Part shown: positions 37,269-51,177 of the stretch, piece by piece | Layout of the letters: each line of letters starts with the position of its first letter | Position numbering within the stretch: the stretch's first letter is position 1 | Origin: Symbiodinium natans | Lineage: Eukaryota; Sar; Dinophyceae; Suessiales; Symbiodiniaceae | Direction of reading: 5' to 3' | DNA length: 64,000 nucleotides | Assembly (NCBI GenBank): GCA_905221605.1 | Contig: CAJNDS010002801.1 | Location: 845,118 to 909,117 of the forward strand | The notes under the pieces: model-generated | The model's database searches: none | What the model saw: the letters and a program-made list of their open reading frames with translations, nothing else | Told to the model about the DNA's origin: nothing | Position numbers and translations under genes: made by a program

Positions 37269-37348
37269 GGGTTTAGGGTTTAGGGTTTAGGGTTTAGGGT
37301 TTAGGGTTTAGGGTTTAGGGTTTAGGGTTTAGGGTTTAGGGTTTAGGG
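37269..37348 (+). repeat. TTTAGGG array (~11 units) downstream of an exon-like island
   Basis: Pure G-strand telomere repeats starting directly at the right border of the island. Confidence 0.95.
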
Positions 37349-38003
37349 TGATCCCACGGGCTTTTAGAGGTGTAGGGTTTGGGGTTTAAAGTTCAGGCAA
37401 GGTGCATTCTTGGACCTTTTTACCAGATTTTTGGGCGTACAGGGTTGCAAAGTTTGGAGTTTCGGGTTTAGGTAGGCTCTCCGAATCCAATTGAGATCCC
37501 TGGCATGACTTAAGGTGTTTTGGGGCAGAAGGCTCCTTTGCTAAGTAAGCCCATGTTTCATATTCCACTTATTGGGTTTAAGTGGACCATTTTTACGGAA
37601 CATTTTCAGAGGGTTTTAAGGGCCGTCCTCGGGTCAGGAGCTCAGCAGTTGGATGTCGTCGGGTAGCTTTCGTTGCGGCAAAACCACCCCAACAAACGCT
37701 CGACCCGCAACAGCATCTTTGCACGGGGTCTCGGATGGGGGGGGGGTGTGCACATTGAAACCGTCCCGGAAGCCTCTCAGTTGTAAGACGTCCGAAAGAC
37801 GACCCAAAAACTTGAGCTCCCAATCTGTGAGCCCGAAACCCTAAATCCCAGAAACCCCAGGCCCCAAAAGAGCCACCCCCTCAACCCAGGATCTCTTTGC
37901 AACCCAAATCCTCAAACATCCTCAAACTCTCAACTTGAATTCCCTAATTAAACCCTAAACCCTAAACCCTAAACCCTAAACCCTAAACCCTGTCTACTCC
38001 GAG

Positions 38004-38094
38004 GCCTCGCAACCTCCAGGACTTTGGGGATCTCTTCCTCCGGCCGCTGGAGGATATCGCTGCCGTGGCTCGCGAGGGCCTGGTGGTGAATGAG
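38004..38094 (+). CDS. Exon-like island between opposed telomere arrays
   Basis: Frame encoding NLQDFGDLFLRPLEDIAAVA and continuing REGLVVNE. It begins after CCGAG and ends AATGAG before GTTCGG, consistent with an AG/GT-bounded exon. CCCTAAA repeats lie to the left and TTTAGGG repeats to the right. Product unknown. Confidence 0.45.
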
Positions 38095-38932
38095 GTTCGG
38101 CCCTTACCCAGAAGGTTTAGGGTTTAGGGCTTGGTGTTTAGGGTTTAGGGTTTAGGGTTAGGGTTTAGGGGGTCCAGATGTAGGATTCGTGTCGGTTTTG
38201 GCTACTCAAAACCTGTTCAGCGTTGTGTGTGGTTCCATGTGGTTCCCCAACTCCTGAACAACCCTCTGGGTTACTGATGCTTATGTGCTCTCAGCTTGTA
38301 AAATTCATGTTTGCTTGCATCGCTTGTCATGGTTTCGTCTACCACACACTTGAAAACCGGACCCTCTTATCTGATCTTATCCGAGGACCCTTGGCAGAAT
38401 AGACCCAGTTGTCTTCCTGATACAGGTAGGGTGCTGGGTTTAGGGCGTGCGCTATTTCCTAGTTTACGCCCAGCAATTGCCTGCGCGGAGACACTGAAAG
38501 TTTAGGTACCAGGACGTTGCAGGTGACCCTGGCCTAAAAGCAAAGCTGCAGGGGTTCAGCCGCTTATCCTCAAGGCCTCAATATTTAGCCCTGCATCTGA
38601 AGCTCCACTCACGTGATTCCGGAGAGCTGAGCAAACCTCGAAGCAACGGTTCACAGTGTATATGTTTGCTGAAGGAGCATTGCGAACGTTTTCTGGAGTG
38701 TGTAGAAGGCAGCTGAAGTCAGCCAAAAACCCACGTTTGAACAACCCACCTTGACCCCTCCAGTTCATATTAGTAGTGTGAAAGGGGTCAACCCCTTCAA
38801 CGGATATCGGGGCATACCCTAAACCCTAAACCCTAGACCCTAGACCCTAAACCCAAAACCCTAAACCCTAAACCCTAAACCCTAAACCCTGAACCCTGAA
38901 CCCTAAACCCTAAACCCTAAACCCGAACCAAC

Positions 38933-39042
38933 TCATTCCCTACTACGATCCAGTAGGGTCATGGCCCGCGCAGGCCCCGGCGGAGCCGGCGGGCCAGCCT
39001 CTGCCAGAACAGTGCGACGCGAGGCAAGCCAGGGGTTCTGCA
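38933..39042 (+). CDS. Exon-like island between opposed telomere arrays
   Basis: GC-rich open frame (NQLIPYYDPVGSWPAQAPAE...), with CCCTAAA-type repeats to the left and TTTAGGG repeats to the right. Proline/alanine-rich composition weakens the call. Confidence 0.3.
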
Positions 39043-39721
39043 GGGTTTAGGGTTTAGGGTTTAGGGTTTAGGGTGTAGGCTTTATAAGGTTTCTGGTATA
39101 CGGCTAGAGCCCCATAATAAGCTCTGTAGCACATCTGACAGGCTAAGCCGAAGATTCGGGGAATGGGCCATTCCCAGCCCAGAGTGGCTTCCAACCCCTA
39201 AACCCTCAACCATAAACCTTAAACCCTAAACCTTCAACCATAAACCTTAAACCCTGGTTGTGCTGCATGGATTCTTTAAGTCCCCAGCCACTCTCAAGCT
39301 TGTTAAAAGCCAGGTGATGAGTTCTGTTAGGTGGAGTAGGTTCCTGGTAACAGTAAGCCTGCAATCCCTTGAGCCGTAAGCCAGCCTGAGCCCTAAACCG
39401 GGTGACCCTTAACCTTGCACGCAAGGCTTTAGACCTACTCGGAGGTTCATGTGTACTACGTGGGGTTATACGTACCCTAAAATAGGTTGTGACCAGTTAG
39501 GAACCAAAGTTGCCAACTTGTGGCCCTACAAAAGACCCCAAGACCCCAACGCCCTGGAACCCTGAAACCCTCAAGCCGCAAAACCCCTAAACCCTTAAAC
39601 CCCTGAACCTTCCAAACCCTCAAACCCTTAAACCTTTAAAACCCTCAAAACCCCTAAAGCCCTTAAACCCCCTAAACCCTTAACCCCATTCAAGTCCCTA
39701 GACCCCCTCCAAATATCTGCC

Positions 39722-39808
39722 TCGGACCCTAAACCCTAAACCCTAAACCCTAAACCCTAAACCCTAAACCCTAAACCCTAAACCCTAAACCCTAAACCCT
39801 AAACCCTA
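39722..39808 (-). repeat. CCCTAAA array (~12 units)
   Basis: Pure C-strand telomere units directly left of the island at 39812. Confidence 0.95.
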
Positions 39809-39811
39809 CCC

Positions 39812-39883
39812 TGTCGAGGCTTTTCCCACAGCCGAAGGAGCCGAGGCTTCCTCGATGTCCTGAAGGCGTGGCGCTGTGTGCAG
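39812..39883 (+). CDS. Exon-like island between opposed telomere arrays
   Basis: Short frame encoding SRRSRGFLDVLKAWRCVQ, ending in CAG, with CCCTAAA repeats on the left and TTTAGGG-type repeats on the right. Confidence 0.3.
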
Positions 39884-39960
39884 TTTTGGGTTTACAGGGT
39901 TTCGGGTTTAGGGTTTAGGGTTTAGGGTTTAGGGATATATATATATATATGTATATTTAT

Positions 39961-40043
39961 GGGCGGCTGTCAAAATTACTAATAAATTAGGGTGCCGTAT
40001 GATACTAGGGATCCAAAAAAGACAATAATCTTGACAACCACCC
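39961..40043. mobile_element. Miniature inverted-repeat element in a TA tract
   Basis: An 83-bp AT-rich segment whose 18-bp ends (GGGCGGCTGTCAAAATTA and TAATCTTGACAACCACCC) are inverted repeats with 3 mismatches. (TA)n sequence flanks both sides. It looks like a MITE that inserted at TA. No coding capacity. Confidence 0.6.
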
Positions 40044-41689
40044 ATCTTATATATATATATATATGTATATGTATGTATAGGGTTCTTATGATTAGGGCTT
40101 TTCAAGGGTCTACATAGGGTTTCGGGTGTTTAGGGTGTAGGACACTGTAGGATTTCGGGTGTGTTGTTGCTCTTTGTTTTGCAAGGGCTGGGGGGCCTCC
40201 AGTCTTCAGAGAGGTGGGGCTTAGGTCCGCCGAGCTCGATGCACTTGATTGACTCGTGACACCCAATTTGATTAGGTACGTTGGTGGCCTACTCAGAGGA
40301 TGTCAGAAGGATGGGATATTAGTGAGTCATATAGCTCTACAAAAGGGGCCAGCCACCGTTAGGGGATTATCCCAGCCTGGTAGACGTCTATGACAACCCC
40401 GAGACGTCCTCGCAGCCCTCCAATCTTCTTGCACTGCGGTGTGCCTCCCACAACGTCTATGACATAAACCCTTCAAACCCTTCAACTAAACCCCTAAACC
40501 CCACACCCTAATCCCCAAAGCCTAAACCCCAAAGCCGAACCCCAAAGCCTAAACCTCAAAGCCTAAACCCCAAAGCCGAACCCCAAAGCCTAAACCCCAA
40601 ACCCCAAGCCCTAAACCCCACACTCCAAACCCTAAACCCCAAACCCTATAGACCATAGCCCCCCAAGCACCAACCTTTAGGCTTCCGAGCCCACTTCAAG
40701 CCGGCGCCCATGAAGCCGATCCACGGTCTCCCACAAGCAGAGTTTAGGGTTTAGGGGTTTTAGGGTTTTAGAGGGTTTTAGAGGGTTTTAGAGGGTTTAG
40801 AGGGTTTTAGAGGGTGTTAGAGGGGTTTAGAGGGTTTTAGAGGGTTTTAGAGGGTTTTGGAGGGTTTTAGGGTTTACGGGTTTTAGGTGTCTTAGAGGGG
40901 TTTAGAGGGTTTTAGGGTTTAGGGTTTCAGGGTTTTAGTTTGGGGTTAAGGTTTTAAATATTAGGGTTTATGGGTTTAGGGTTTGAGGGTTTTTGTTACG
41001 CTGTTGGGGGTTGTTGCTCGGGGTTTTGGAGTTGATCAAAGTTTCAGAGCTCAAGGGCTTTTACGGCCTTGGGGACTCCTGCTCGCTGTCTTTGTTTGGT
41101 TGCTTAGGGTTTCAGGATTTCAGCGCTTCGAGGGTTTTCCAGGTTTGAGGGTGTCATAGTTTCAGGGCCGCCAGGGTTTGAAGACTTTGGGGTTTCGGTA
41201 GGGTCTTGGCCCAGATCTTGCCGGGGCGACGTGCTCATTTCGTGGTTTGGGCCGAGTTTAGGGGGTAGAAATGTCGGTGTTGAGGGGGATGAAGGCGCAG
41301 ATCCTAGATGAACTGTAAACCCTGGTATGGCACAGAGCTGTGCAGCCCTTTGGACACCAGCCGCAGGCTTTCGAATCCTCTCACTGGCCCTTAAACAGTG
41401 CCCCACAGCAGACCCTAACCCTAAACCCCCAAACCTCTGTGAATCGTGTAAACCCTATGAACCCTAAGCCCCAAGCCCCTACACAGCAAGGCTCCCACAG
41501 GGGTACGGCACTGCAGCCCTCGCAGGCTGGCTGCGTGTTCGCGGTATTGCTAGGGTTCGTCAAGGCCCCAACGACGGTCGGAATAAAGAATGTAGTCTGA
41601 AACAATATGTAAGCTTGTATTCACATATCTATATATGCACACTATAATCAACAGACTGGATGTGTAACTATATATGTATATAGACACAT

Positions 41690-41800
41690 GTATACATGTA
41701 TGTATGTATGTATGTATGTATGTAGGTACGTATGTATATGCACATGCCTGTTTATATGTGCTTGTTTGTATGTATGCGTGTGTGTGTGTGTGTGTATTTG
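41690..41800 (+). repeat. (GTAT)n/(GT)n microsatellite
   Basis: Tandem GTAT units followed by a (GT)n run. Frames here are translations of the repeat. Confidence 0.85.
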
Positions 41801-43474
41801 TGAAAAAAAGCGTTTGTTGAGCAAAGTGCAAAACCTGCCAATCGCAAAGTTTCGTGTGTTTGCTGTGGGAGGGGCTCTCAGAGCGGAGTGGGAGTCCAGG
41901 TATACAGGCATACCTGTATGTCTACCGTATACCCATGTGCACACCCCCATCTGCAGGCACCTCTGCATTTACAGACTTATATGTACGTCTGTCGTACATC
42001 GATACACATACGTACATACACACCTATAGCTATCTGTCGATCCTGCCCGTGATCTCATGTCACACGTAGGACCTTGGACTTGAGCTCCTAACTCCGCCAT
42101 GATTCAGCCTGCGCGTTCAAGCAACAGCAAGGAGAGGACCATGATTAGGGGAGAAAGAGGTGCAGACTAGCGTCTTCAAGTTGTAAGGTGAGTCAGGCCA
42201 TCCGGGATGCTCCGAGCTGTTGATATCTTGCCGTGCGAGGTGAGGAGAAGCACAACCGAGGACCCACGGTGGCCGACAGTCCGTTTTGTGTGCTGCATCG
42301 GGATCAGAGATGTCAAGCCTGACGAACTAAGAACTAAGAACTAAGACTGGGTGCCTGCCGCTAATTCAATGTGTTCAGCTGCGGGCCTTTTTGTTGGGAG
42401 GCTTGGGGTTTTGGATTTTGGATGTAGCCTTGGGGAGGTAAGGGCTGCAGGGCCTAGAGAGCCCCGTCCCATAGAGGTCGCGACATTCTGGATCCTCAAT
42501 TAGCATCTAGACTCCGAACGCTGCCAAATCACGGCCTGCTAATTCAACCGCAGAAGGTGGGCCCCAATATTGCGAACCTAAACCCAGCCACGGCCCACAC
42601 CCCGGCACGCTGATCCAGAAGCCCAGGACCCACAGCGCATGCAGAAGCCATCGCAGCCGTTTCCAGTGGACCCTCGCCCCTTGCACGGCTCCTTGGAGCT
42701 ATGGAGGTAAGATGTCCCAGTGCAGAGGTTGTGAGGTTATTGCTTGCTGCAGGTTCCAGGATGTTTCAAGCTGTCATGAAATTAAACTATACATGAGTTA
42801 CAAACTATTATTGCTTGCTTGCAATTTCAAAAGTAGCTGAATTGCTTTTTGTTTTTTCCCTGTTGCTCTCCACGGGATGTTCTTAACTGTTGCTAAGTCT
42901 TGCGAAGCCTTACTCCCCCTTCCCCTCCCCCCCCCCCCCCCCCCCCCCCTTTTCTTCTCGGGCTCCTACTCTTCAAAAAGGGAACCTAAATTGCGAGAAC
43001 TGTCTTATGCAATCTGCAACCCTAAGCTCAGAAGACCTCACAAGGCTACGCTGCCGGCCTTGTGCCGGGCTACATGTCGGCCCAGTACACCGCGGCCCCG
43101 TTTCCCTCGGATTATGCGCTGCTCTACAGCTGCATATTGAGGAAGTTCATGATTGGTCGCATGCCGTATGGGCTGTGTTAGAGGTTCAAATATGCTATTG
43201 TCAGCTGAGGTACGGCACACCACCACGTGCAAACGTTTTCGGGCAGCGGCTTGGATGGTGCTGGGATTTCCGGCCGTGGCTTTGTAGGGCTGGGGCGTGC
43301 GGCTGAGAGTTAGATAGAAGTTACTGTAGTTACTGTAGTCCGTCTTTGTGTATGTACATAAGGAATCTTAGACTATTTGTTTGTTATGGTTCTAAATGGA
43401 GCATATCATTATGTTTAGGTTGAGTTTGTAGAATCTGATCGCACGCGGATCCTAAACCTTCAAACCCTAACAAC

Positions 43475-43554
43475 CTGTTCGATGTGCACTACTTCCACGC
43501 GCTCGTGTTTTTGACGAACAGCCGAAACCCGCGCCCGCCACCCCCTGATACGAG
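43475..43554 (+). CDS. Exon-like island with canonical donor
   Basis: Frame encoding LFDVHYFHALVFLTNSRNP followed by a Pro-rich end. ACGAG|GTAGGG is a good GT donor. CCCTAA-type sequence precedes it. Product unknown. Confidence 0.4.
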
Positions 43555-46500
43555 GTAGGGTTGCAATGCTGTGCTCAGTGAGTGTCTAATTATAGCTTAT
43601 CAATGGTTGTGGAGCGTTTATGTGGGGCACCCTAAACCTAAACTAAGCACCCTAAACTTAAACCCTAAGCCCTAAACAGTTTTTGGGGGATCTTAGTAAT
43701 TAGAATCCTTGTGTGGGGTAGAGGTTGGTCTACGTTCTGGGCCCACATGTTGCTTGGGTTTCCATTATTTACTTTCTGTTTCCATTATTTACTTTCTGTC
43801 TTGAGGGTTTAGGGTTACGCTAAACCCTAGGTTTGGGGATGAGGGAGTAGGGTTACCCTAAACCCGAAACCCACAACCCTCCGCCCCCCCATGACTGCCA
43901 TACGACTCAGGCCGCCCCATGCGGCAGCATGGGCTGCGAACGCGCGACGCCCGGGATGTACCAGGTTTGATTGTAGGCCCTCTTTTTTGGCGCACTACAG
44001 TGCTTCAGGGCTTCGGCCCTTAAATGATTGCCAACGCAAAGCCCTGTATAGTTGTAACATCAAGCTGCCCAAGATGCCTGCTGTAGCTACATGTTATGTA
44101 AGCTTGCCGCTTCTCTCAGCACAATTATGGTCGGTTCTCAAAATGATGGCCCTAGATATTATGGGTCGCCTAACCCCACCCCAAAAGGGACAAACCCTAA
44201 ACCCTAAACCCTAAACTAATTTGGGGAACTCACCATGTATGCATTCTTGCATTCGACACGCGGCTGGCTTCCGGGCCCTGGTTTCCCAGGCCAGCCCAGC
44301 TCAGCATTGTGTGCCCGAGCCCGGGCACCGAGGGCAGGGAATAGGGTTTGGGGTCTTGGGGTTCAGGGAGTTTAGGGTTGAGGGTTTAGGGCCTTTAGGG
44401 TTGGTTTAGGGTTTGGGGTTCAAATTTAGGGTTTTGGGGCTTCGGGTTGAGGGTGTAGGGTTCGGGATTTCAGGGTTTGGGGTTCCAATTTAGGGCTTTG
44501 GGGCTTCGGGGGAGCGAGAGGCCTCAGTTGTGAAGGAGATGCTCAGTTAGGTGTTCGGCCATGGGAGCTCTTGCTTCACCATGTCAGGATTGTCCAAGGT
44601 ACCGTGACGGTACTGCATTGACACTGGCTTCTCTTCAGAGTTTCCCACATAAATCTTCTGTGTATGGATGCTCAAAAAACTCGCGAAGTACCTGTCAAAA
44701 GCTTTGTCATGACATCGAGCTGTCACCTTTCGAAGCTGGAAGAAACAGCGTATGTGACTAGCGTTCATGTGCGTAATGACTAGCAGACCGCGATCGCATG
44801 CAGCTCACAAAAGCCGGCCCAGTTCACAACGGCCGGCCCAAGCCCCGCATCCCTGAACCTGACAGGATGCAGCCTTTGCCGATGAATGACCCTTTCGCGC
44901 GGACGCCCCCGCTGTCCCCGCGAGAGCCACCCGGCAAACCAGGGGCGGCCGGGTAGTATGGTCGGGCTTGAGGTCTTGCAGATGAAGCCGTCCGACGGTA
45001 CATCAGTCCTAAGCTGCGGCAGAGAGAATAAGCTAAAACCCTAAGCCCACCTAAACCCCAACCCAACCCCCACCACGCCCGCCGCAGTAATGACACCCGA
45101 GATCTAAGCTCACCCTTAACGAACCAGATCACCTGCAATCCACAAGATGGGAGCTGGAAGACACCCACCGCCTGCCGTAATTCCGCAACCGGAGGCATGT
45201 TCCGGGTTTCCAAACAAGGGTTGTGCCCTTTTGGGTGTGTTCCTTTAGGAATGAGATTATGGCATGATAGCATTTCCCCTATTTTTGGAGACCCCCCCCC
45301 CCCTGGCGCACCTGAGGTCCTTCCCTCGACTGCTCGAGGTGGCCTCCCCCTGCTTTGCGGCTCTCCTTGCGGATGCGCTTCACAAAGAGCGCTGTGGGTT
45401 CCAGGATGGACTATTCTGCACCCTGCAACCCAGCAGAAATGGGCCATAGGGCCCAATAGCCCATCGTGGTTCCCACTAGAGGCAGAAGGTAGCTATTCCA
45501 CCAGATCTTGCTGCCACAGCACTTGCAGTCGAGTGAGACTCGGAATGCATCGGTCAGCTCTCCACTGCAGCATCCTACTTCCTCCGGGTACGTTTGCACT
45601 GCAGGACTACTATGAGCTCAAGAACCCCCTCTCCAAAAAAAAAAAAGAAAGCATATCCTTCCTGAAACTGCCTTATGAGGGCAACATAGGGATTGTTATC
45701 TGTTTATGCCGGGGGGGGGGTTCTTAAGCAAACAAACAGTAGATATACCTGGCGTCTTCGTGGGGAAAGAGCTCGCGGACGACTTCTTCTTACATGGGTT
45801 CGTGCAAACCTTCTGCTGCATAAAGTCCTTTCTTTTAGAGCGACCAGGCACACTACGTAGGACACTTATGAGGAGCAACATGTCACAGCAGCCCTAGACC
45901 CTGAACAACATCGAACCCCAACCTCCGCACTCGCCACGGCTGCCAGGCGGCTCAAAACCGCCTCGGGTTTGTGGGGTTTGGGGCTCAGGGACCCTACACC
46001 CTAAACTTGCACCCTTAGACCCTAAACCTTAAACCTTAAAACCCTTAACCTTCAACATCCCAAACCACGTCCGTGGACGCGGCAGGTCATCTCCGCGGGA
46101 GGCCCTGGACAGGCACCGAAGTGGGTTTAGGGTTTAGGGTTTGGAGCTTGGGATTTATACAGGGCACAGAGTGTTTGTTTAACATTTCAGGATCGAATTC
46201 CGGGTCTGGGGGGATGTAGGGCTCATACACGTTCTCAGAGGGACTTAGGGAGTGAAGTGGTTCCCCAGATAATCCAGCAGAGATCTGTTCAAGCTTTTAA
46301 GGCTGTGGGGGTGAGGGTTTGTGGGAGGGCTGAAGGTATACTTTTTGGGTTAGGGCTTAGGCTTCAGGGTAGGTTTCTGCGGACTTTTCGCGTGAAGCCC
46401 AAAGACCTCAGCGTGATGCAGCACCAGCCTTATCATGCCCATTGTCGGGGCCTGTCAGAGGGAGGATGAAAACCCACCCTGCCATGCATTGTGATTCGTG

Positions 46501-48282
46501 AATCACCCAGTGCAAAGAGATGTCTAAAAGGAATGCACCGAAGGCTTCGACTGCAGAGGACTGGAGAATGCTTTTTTACAGCCCCAAAACCGCAAACCCT
46601 AAACCCTAAACCCCATGTTTTCTAAGAAATTGCTAGTCCAATGGTGGTGTCTATGGCCTTTTCAGCTTGGAGGGAAACTCGGCGCCCAACGAACTAGAAC
46701 CTGCGCTCGGACGCCTGCGACCAGCCAATCCCAAACAGTAGTAAGCACCCTAGCTCATAGACTGTACACATGTCTAAACCCTCAGCTCGCAATCTCAGAA
46801 CCCTTGAACCCTTATTAGACCCTATCAGCCCAAAACCTGAACCTAAAACCCAGGCCTTTGACATATAAGCCCTAAACCCTAAAACCCTATAGACATCCCT
46901 ATAAGCCCTAAACCCTAGACCCTGCAATTTGCAGGCTTGTGCCTTCCAAGCGGCCTCGCCCGGGTTTGCGCCGGGCCCTTGGAGTCAACAAGCCAATGGC
47001 TTCTCGGATGTGGTGGTTAGGTTTTGGAGTTCTGGGGCTCTAGTGGGGTCCTGCGGCAGGGGGGGCCAGCCGTGTAGATACGGAACTCCCCCGGTTGCGC
47101 ATTTTCAAGAAATCAAAGCTTCGTTCATCTGTTTATCAACTTCTATGTTTTTTGACTTGTTCAGTTCTTTTAGTCTTGCTTTGCTTCCAACATCGAACAA
47201 ACGTTGCCGGAATTTCTGTTCGACTACTACGGTCATGCTGGGTTCTAGGGTTCTAGGGTTTGGGCAGCTAAGAGGTTTAAGGTTTAAAGTTTAGAGGCCT
47301 GGGCCTTTGTTTGGAGGCCTGTGAACCGCGCAAGGCCCGAAACGTTAGCTCTCCGTTCCTCGTGGTCTGGGCTACTTGCATCATCAGTCTTATATTTTCA
47401 CTCTAAAAGTCACTCACTACAGACCCTAAACCCTGTATACACCCTGAACCATTTTTTAGGGTTTAGGGTTTAAGGCTTAGTAGAACGGGCCCGAGGGGCC
47501 GACTTGTTCACCCTAAATCCGAAACACCCCCGCCCCCCCCCCCTCCCCCAAAAACCCACACAGACCTGTGGATCCAAAGCCGGAGCGCGTCTTCAAGTTC
47601 TGGGGCCTGAGGGCATGAACTATGTGGTTTATGGGGCTTATGGAGTTTCACTTTTTTGTTTCTTGTTTTTTTGAAGGGGTTTGTCGGGTTTATAGGGTTT
47701 AGGAGAGGCAAGGCTCTGAGGTTGAGGTCGGAGCTTGTGTGCGGGCTTTCTGACTTGCGGGGGGGCCGCCAAAAACAAGAGGGTACGTCCTGGTGCCCTA
47801 GGCGCCCTCAACCCTAAACTCCTAATCCTAGACCCAACTCTAGACACCGAGCCCTGGCCTCCAAACCCGAGACTCCAAACCCTAAACCCTACACCCTAAA
47901 CCCTAAAGCCCGGTTCATGGGGCAGTTTCCTTGCCTCTCGAGGCACCTTCATGGCTCTTCCTCGTCGGTCCCTTACAGAGCCGCAAGTTGTGTAGGTTTC
48001 ACGGTTTGAGGTTTGGAGTGTTAGGGGCTTAGGGCTTGGGAAACCCCAAGCCCTAAACCCTAAACCCTAAATCCTAAATCCTAAACCCTAGACCCCAACA
48101 CTGGACCCGAAACTCATCAAACTCTACAGGAGCAGGAAGCCCCATCCCGCTTCAGGCCGGGCTCTGCGTTGCTGACCGGCCTCCCCTACCAGCCCCTCTG
48201 GTGAAATATGGGTTTGCAGAGGGTTATGGGGCTTAGGGTGAGGGTTAGGGCATTTAGGGGGTCGAGGGTTTGGTTGTTTTTT

Positions 48283-48313
<31 letters not shown>

Positions 48314-48924
48314 GTTACAGTCATTGGGGAACTTATTCTTAGGAGCCATCTCTAATGTTTGGCAGGAGTCGCTGGGACACTTGATCTTAGGAGCCAGCTT
48401 TGGGTTGCTGATGGACTGCAGGGTTTTTGGAGGCTTTAGAGGGTCTGGAGCCTTTAGAGGGCTTAGAGGGTTTACGCAGAGGCTCCAACATGCCTGAAAC
48501 TATTCCTTACAGCATGATCGGGATCCCTGACTGATTTTTCCTTGGCTATGTGAGCAGATGGCGTCTCCGCAATCAAGGGCCCTTGGGTCGGGCCTTGCGT
48601 GCCTATGGAAGATTGTTGTCTTCGAATTCGGAGGGAGGGGAGGGCGTGGACTGGCAATTGACTTGGAGTTGGCGTTGACGGTTCGGATTCGGGTACATGG
48701 TACGTGCTTGCGTCTGGCGCTGGCCCCCGCTGTGCATGCCCATCCATGCCGCAGCTTCACAAGATGAAGACTTGAGCCACAATCCACATTCAAAGAGCCC
48801 TAGAACCAGAACCCTAAAGCGAGAGTAGGGGTTCTAACCATGACAAAAACGTTTTTACAATGACAAGGGTTTCTTTGACAATGATAGTGGTTTAGGGTTG
48901 GCACGATAGAGCGATAGAGCTTCG

Positions 48925-49170
48925 AGTGAGGCACAAGAGCTTCAATTCAGTCCCAATTCAGTCCCAAATGAGGCCAAGAGCTTCAATTCAGTCCCAATTC
49001 AGTCCCAAATGAGGCCAAGAGCTTCAATTCAGTCCCAAATCAGTCCCAAATGAGGCCAAGAGCTTCAATTCAGTCCCAAATGAGGCCAAGAGCTTCAATT
49101 CAGTCCCAAATGAGGCCAAGAGCTTCAATTCAGTCCCAAATGAGGCCAAGAGCTTCAATTCAGGCCAAGA
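48925..49170 (+). repeat. Minisatellite, ~30-bp unit
   Basis: About seven tandem copies of GAGGCCAAGAGCTTCAATTC followed by AGTCCCAAAT, with some units extended by an extra AGTCCCAATTC. Confidence 0.9.
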
Positions 49171-49194
49171 GCTTCAATTTAAAATCTCAATTCT

Positions 49195-50600
49195 GAGGGC
49201 TTTGTCACTCCCATGTGGGTCTCGGGGGGGTGGGGGGGCACCCGCAGTGACAGAAAGAACCTGGTTTTGGAGTTTTGGGAGGCCCAAAACCTCAATTCTC
49301 AGGTTTTTTTGTCACTCAGAAGGAACCTGGTTTTGGAGGTTTGGGAGGCTAAAAATCCAATTCGAGGGCTTTGGTACAATCCCAGGGGGTGTCGGGGGGG
49401 GGGGGGGGGGCACCGCAGTGACAGAAGAACCTGGTTTGGAGTTTGGAGGCCCAAAAACCTCAATTCTCAGGTGTTTTTTGTCACCCCATGTGGGTCGTCG
49501 GGGGGGGGGGGGGGGGGGACCCCGCAGTGGACAGAAAAGAAACGTGAGTTTTGGAGGTTTGGGAGGCTAAAATCTCAATTTCTGAGGGTTCCATGTGGGC
49601 GGGGGGGGCATCCGCAGTGACAGAAAGGGGGGGGGGCACCCGCAGTGACACGGTTTTGGAGCTTTGGGAGGCTTAAAATCTCAAGTCTGAGGGCTTTTTG
49701 TCACTGCCATGTCGGGGAGGGGGGGAGGGCGCCCGCAGTGACAGATTCAGTGGGTTGGGGGGGGCCCGCAGAGTGGACGAATTGGAGCTTTGGGAGGCCC
49801 AAAACTCAACTTCAGGTGTTTTTATTCCTATTGTAAAGGGGGCATCCCCGAGTGACAGAAGGGGGGGGGGGTGGGGCACCCGCAGTTTTTGTCACTGCCA
49901 TGTGGTTCGGGGGAGGGGGGGGGGGGGGGGGGGCGCCCGCAGTGACAGATTCAGGGGGTCGGGGGGGGGGGGGGGACCAGTGGACTCTCTGGGGGGGGGG
50001 GGGGGGGTGACAGAAAGAACCTGGTTTGGAGCTTTGATAGGCCCAAAACCTCAATTCTCAGGTTTTTTTGTCACTTCCGTGTGGGTCTGGGGGGGGGGGG
50101 GGGTTGCACGCGCAGTGACAGAAGGAGCTTTTGGGAGGCTAATCTCAATTCTGAGGGCTTTGTCACTCCCATGTGGGTCTCGGGGGGCACCCGCAGTGAC
50201 AGAAAGAACCTGGTTTTGGAGTTTTGGGAGGCCCAAAACCTCAATTCTCAGGTTTTTTGTCACTCAGAAAGAACCTGGTTTTGGAGGTTTGGGAGGCTTA
50301 AAATCTCAATTCTGAGGGCTTTTTGTCACTCTTATGTGGGTCTGGGCGCAGTGACAGAATTTTCATGGCGGGGGGGGGGGGGGCGCCCGCAGTGACAGAA
50401 ACAACCTGGTTTTGGAGCTTTGGGAGGCCAAAACCTCAATTTCAGGTGTTTTATTCCTATGTGGGGGGGGGGGGGGGGCATCCGCAGTGACAGAAAGGGG
50501 GGGAGGGGGTGACAGAAAGAACCTGGTTTTGGAGCTTTGGGAGGCTTAAAATCTCAATTCTGAGGGCTGTTTGTCACTCCCATGTGGTCGGGGGGGGGGA
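49195..50600 (+). repeat. Minisatellite with poly-G tracts
   Basis: Repeated modules GCAGTGACAGAAAGAACCTGG, TTTTGGAGNTTTGGGAGGC and TCTGAGGGCTTTTTGTCACT, interrupted by G runs of 8-20. The many overlapping 60-200-aa frames are repeat translations. Confidence 0.85.
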
Positions 50601-51177
50601 TTGTGGCTATCATGCACTGAGGCACAAATCCTTATCATGGTTAAGTGATTCCTTGTTGTGGTTAAAAAAAATGGGTCCTTATTGCGGTTACGACCCCGCC
50701 TCCTAAAGCGAGGCCTTTTGGGGCTAGGCTTAGGGCTCGAAAGATTCCTTCCAAAACGAAACACAACTCCCAGGTCTGCTCGCCCCATCAGCTGTGTGCG
50801 GGGCCCAGGAGTAAAGGCAGCACAGGGGAGGCGCGCATAAAGGGCTTAGGGTTCATAAATAGAATCGGGTGAGGCCCAAGCTCTTGTGAAGCTTTCAACC
50901 CTCGACCTAAACCCGAAACCCCAAACCCTCAACCCGAACCCTAAACCCTATACGCCCGATGCACCCTACAAACCTTATAGCCCGAACCCCGAACCCTGAA
51001 CCCCGAACCCCGAACCCCAAACCCCAAACCCCAAACCCCAAGCCAAACCCCAAACCCCAAACGACCCGACCAACCCCGAAGCTGCGCTTGGACAAGGCTG
51101 GCCGCTCACCGGAGCCACTGCACGCCGGCCCTCCTCGAAGGGCTCAGGTGGGGAGGACCAGGGGACCTGTTGGGTGT

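Noticed and set aside
48925-49170. CRISPR-like regular direct repeats
   Set aside because: Repeats are contiguous without unique spacers and the context is eukaryotic. It is a minisatellite.
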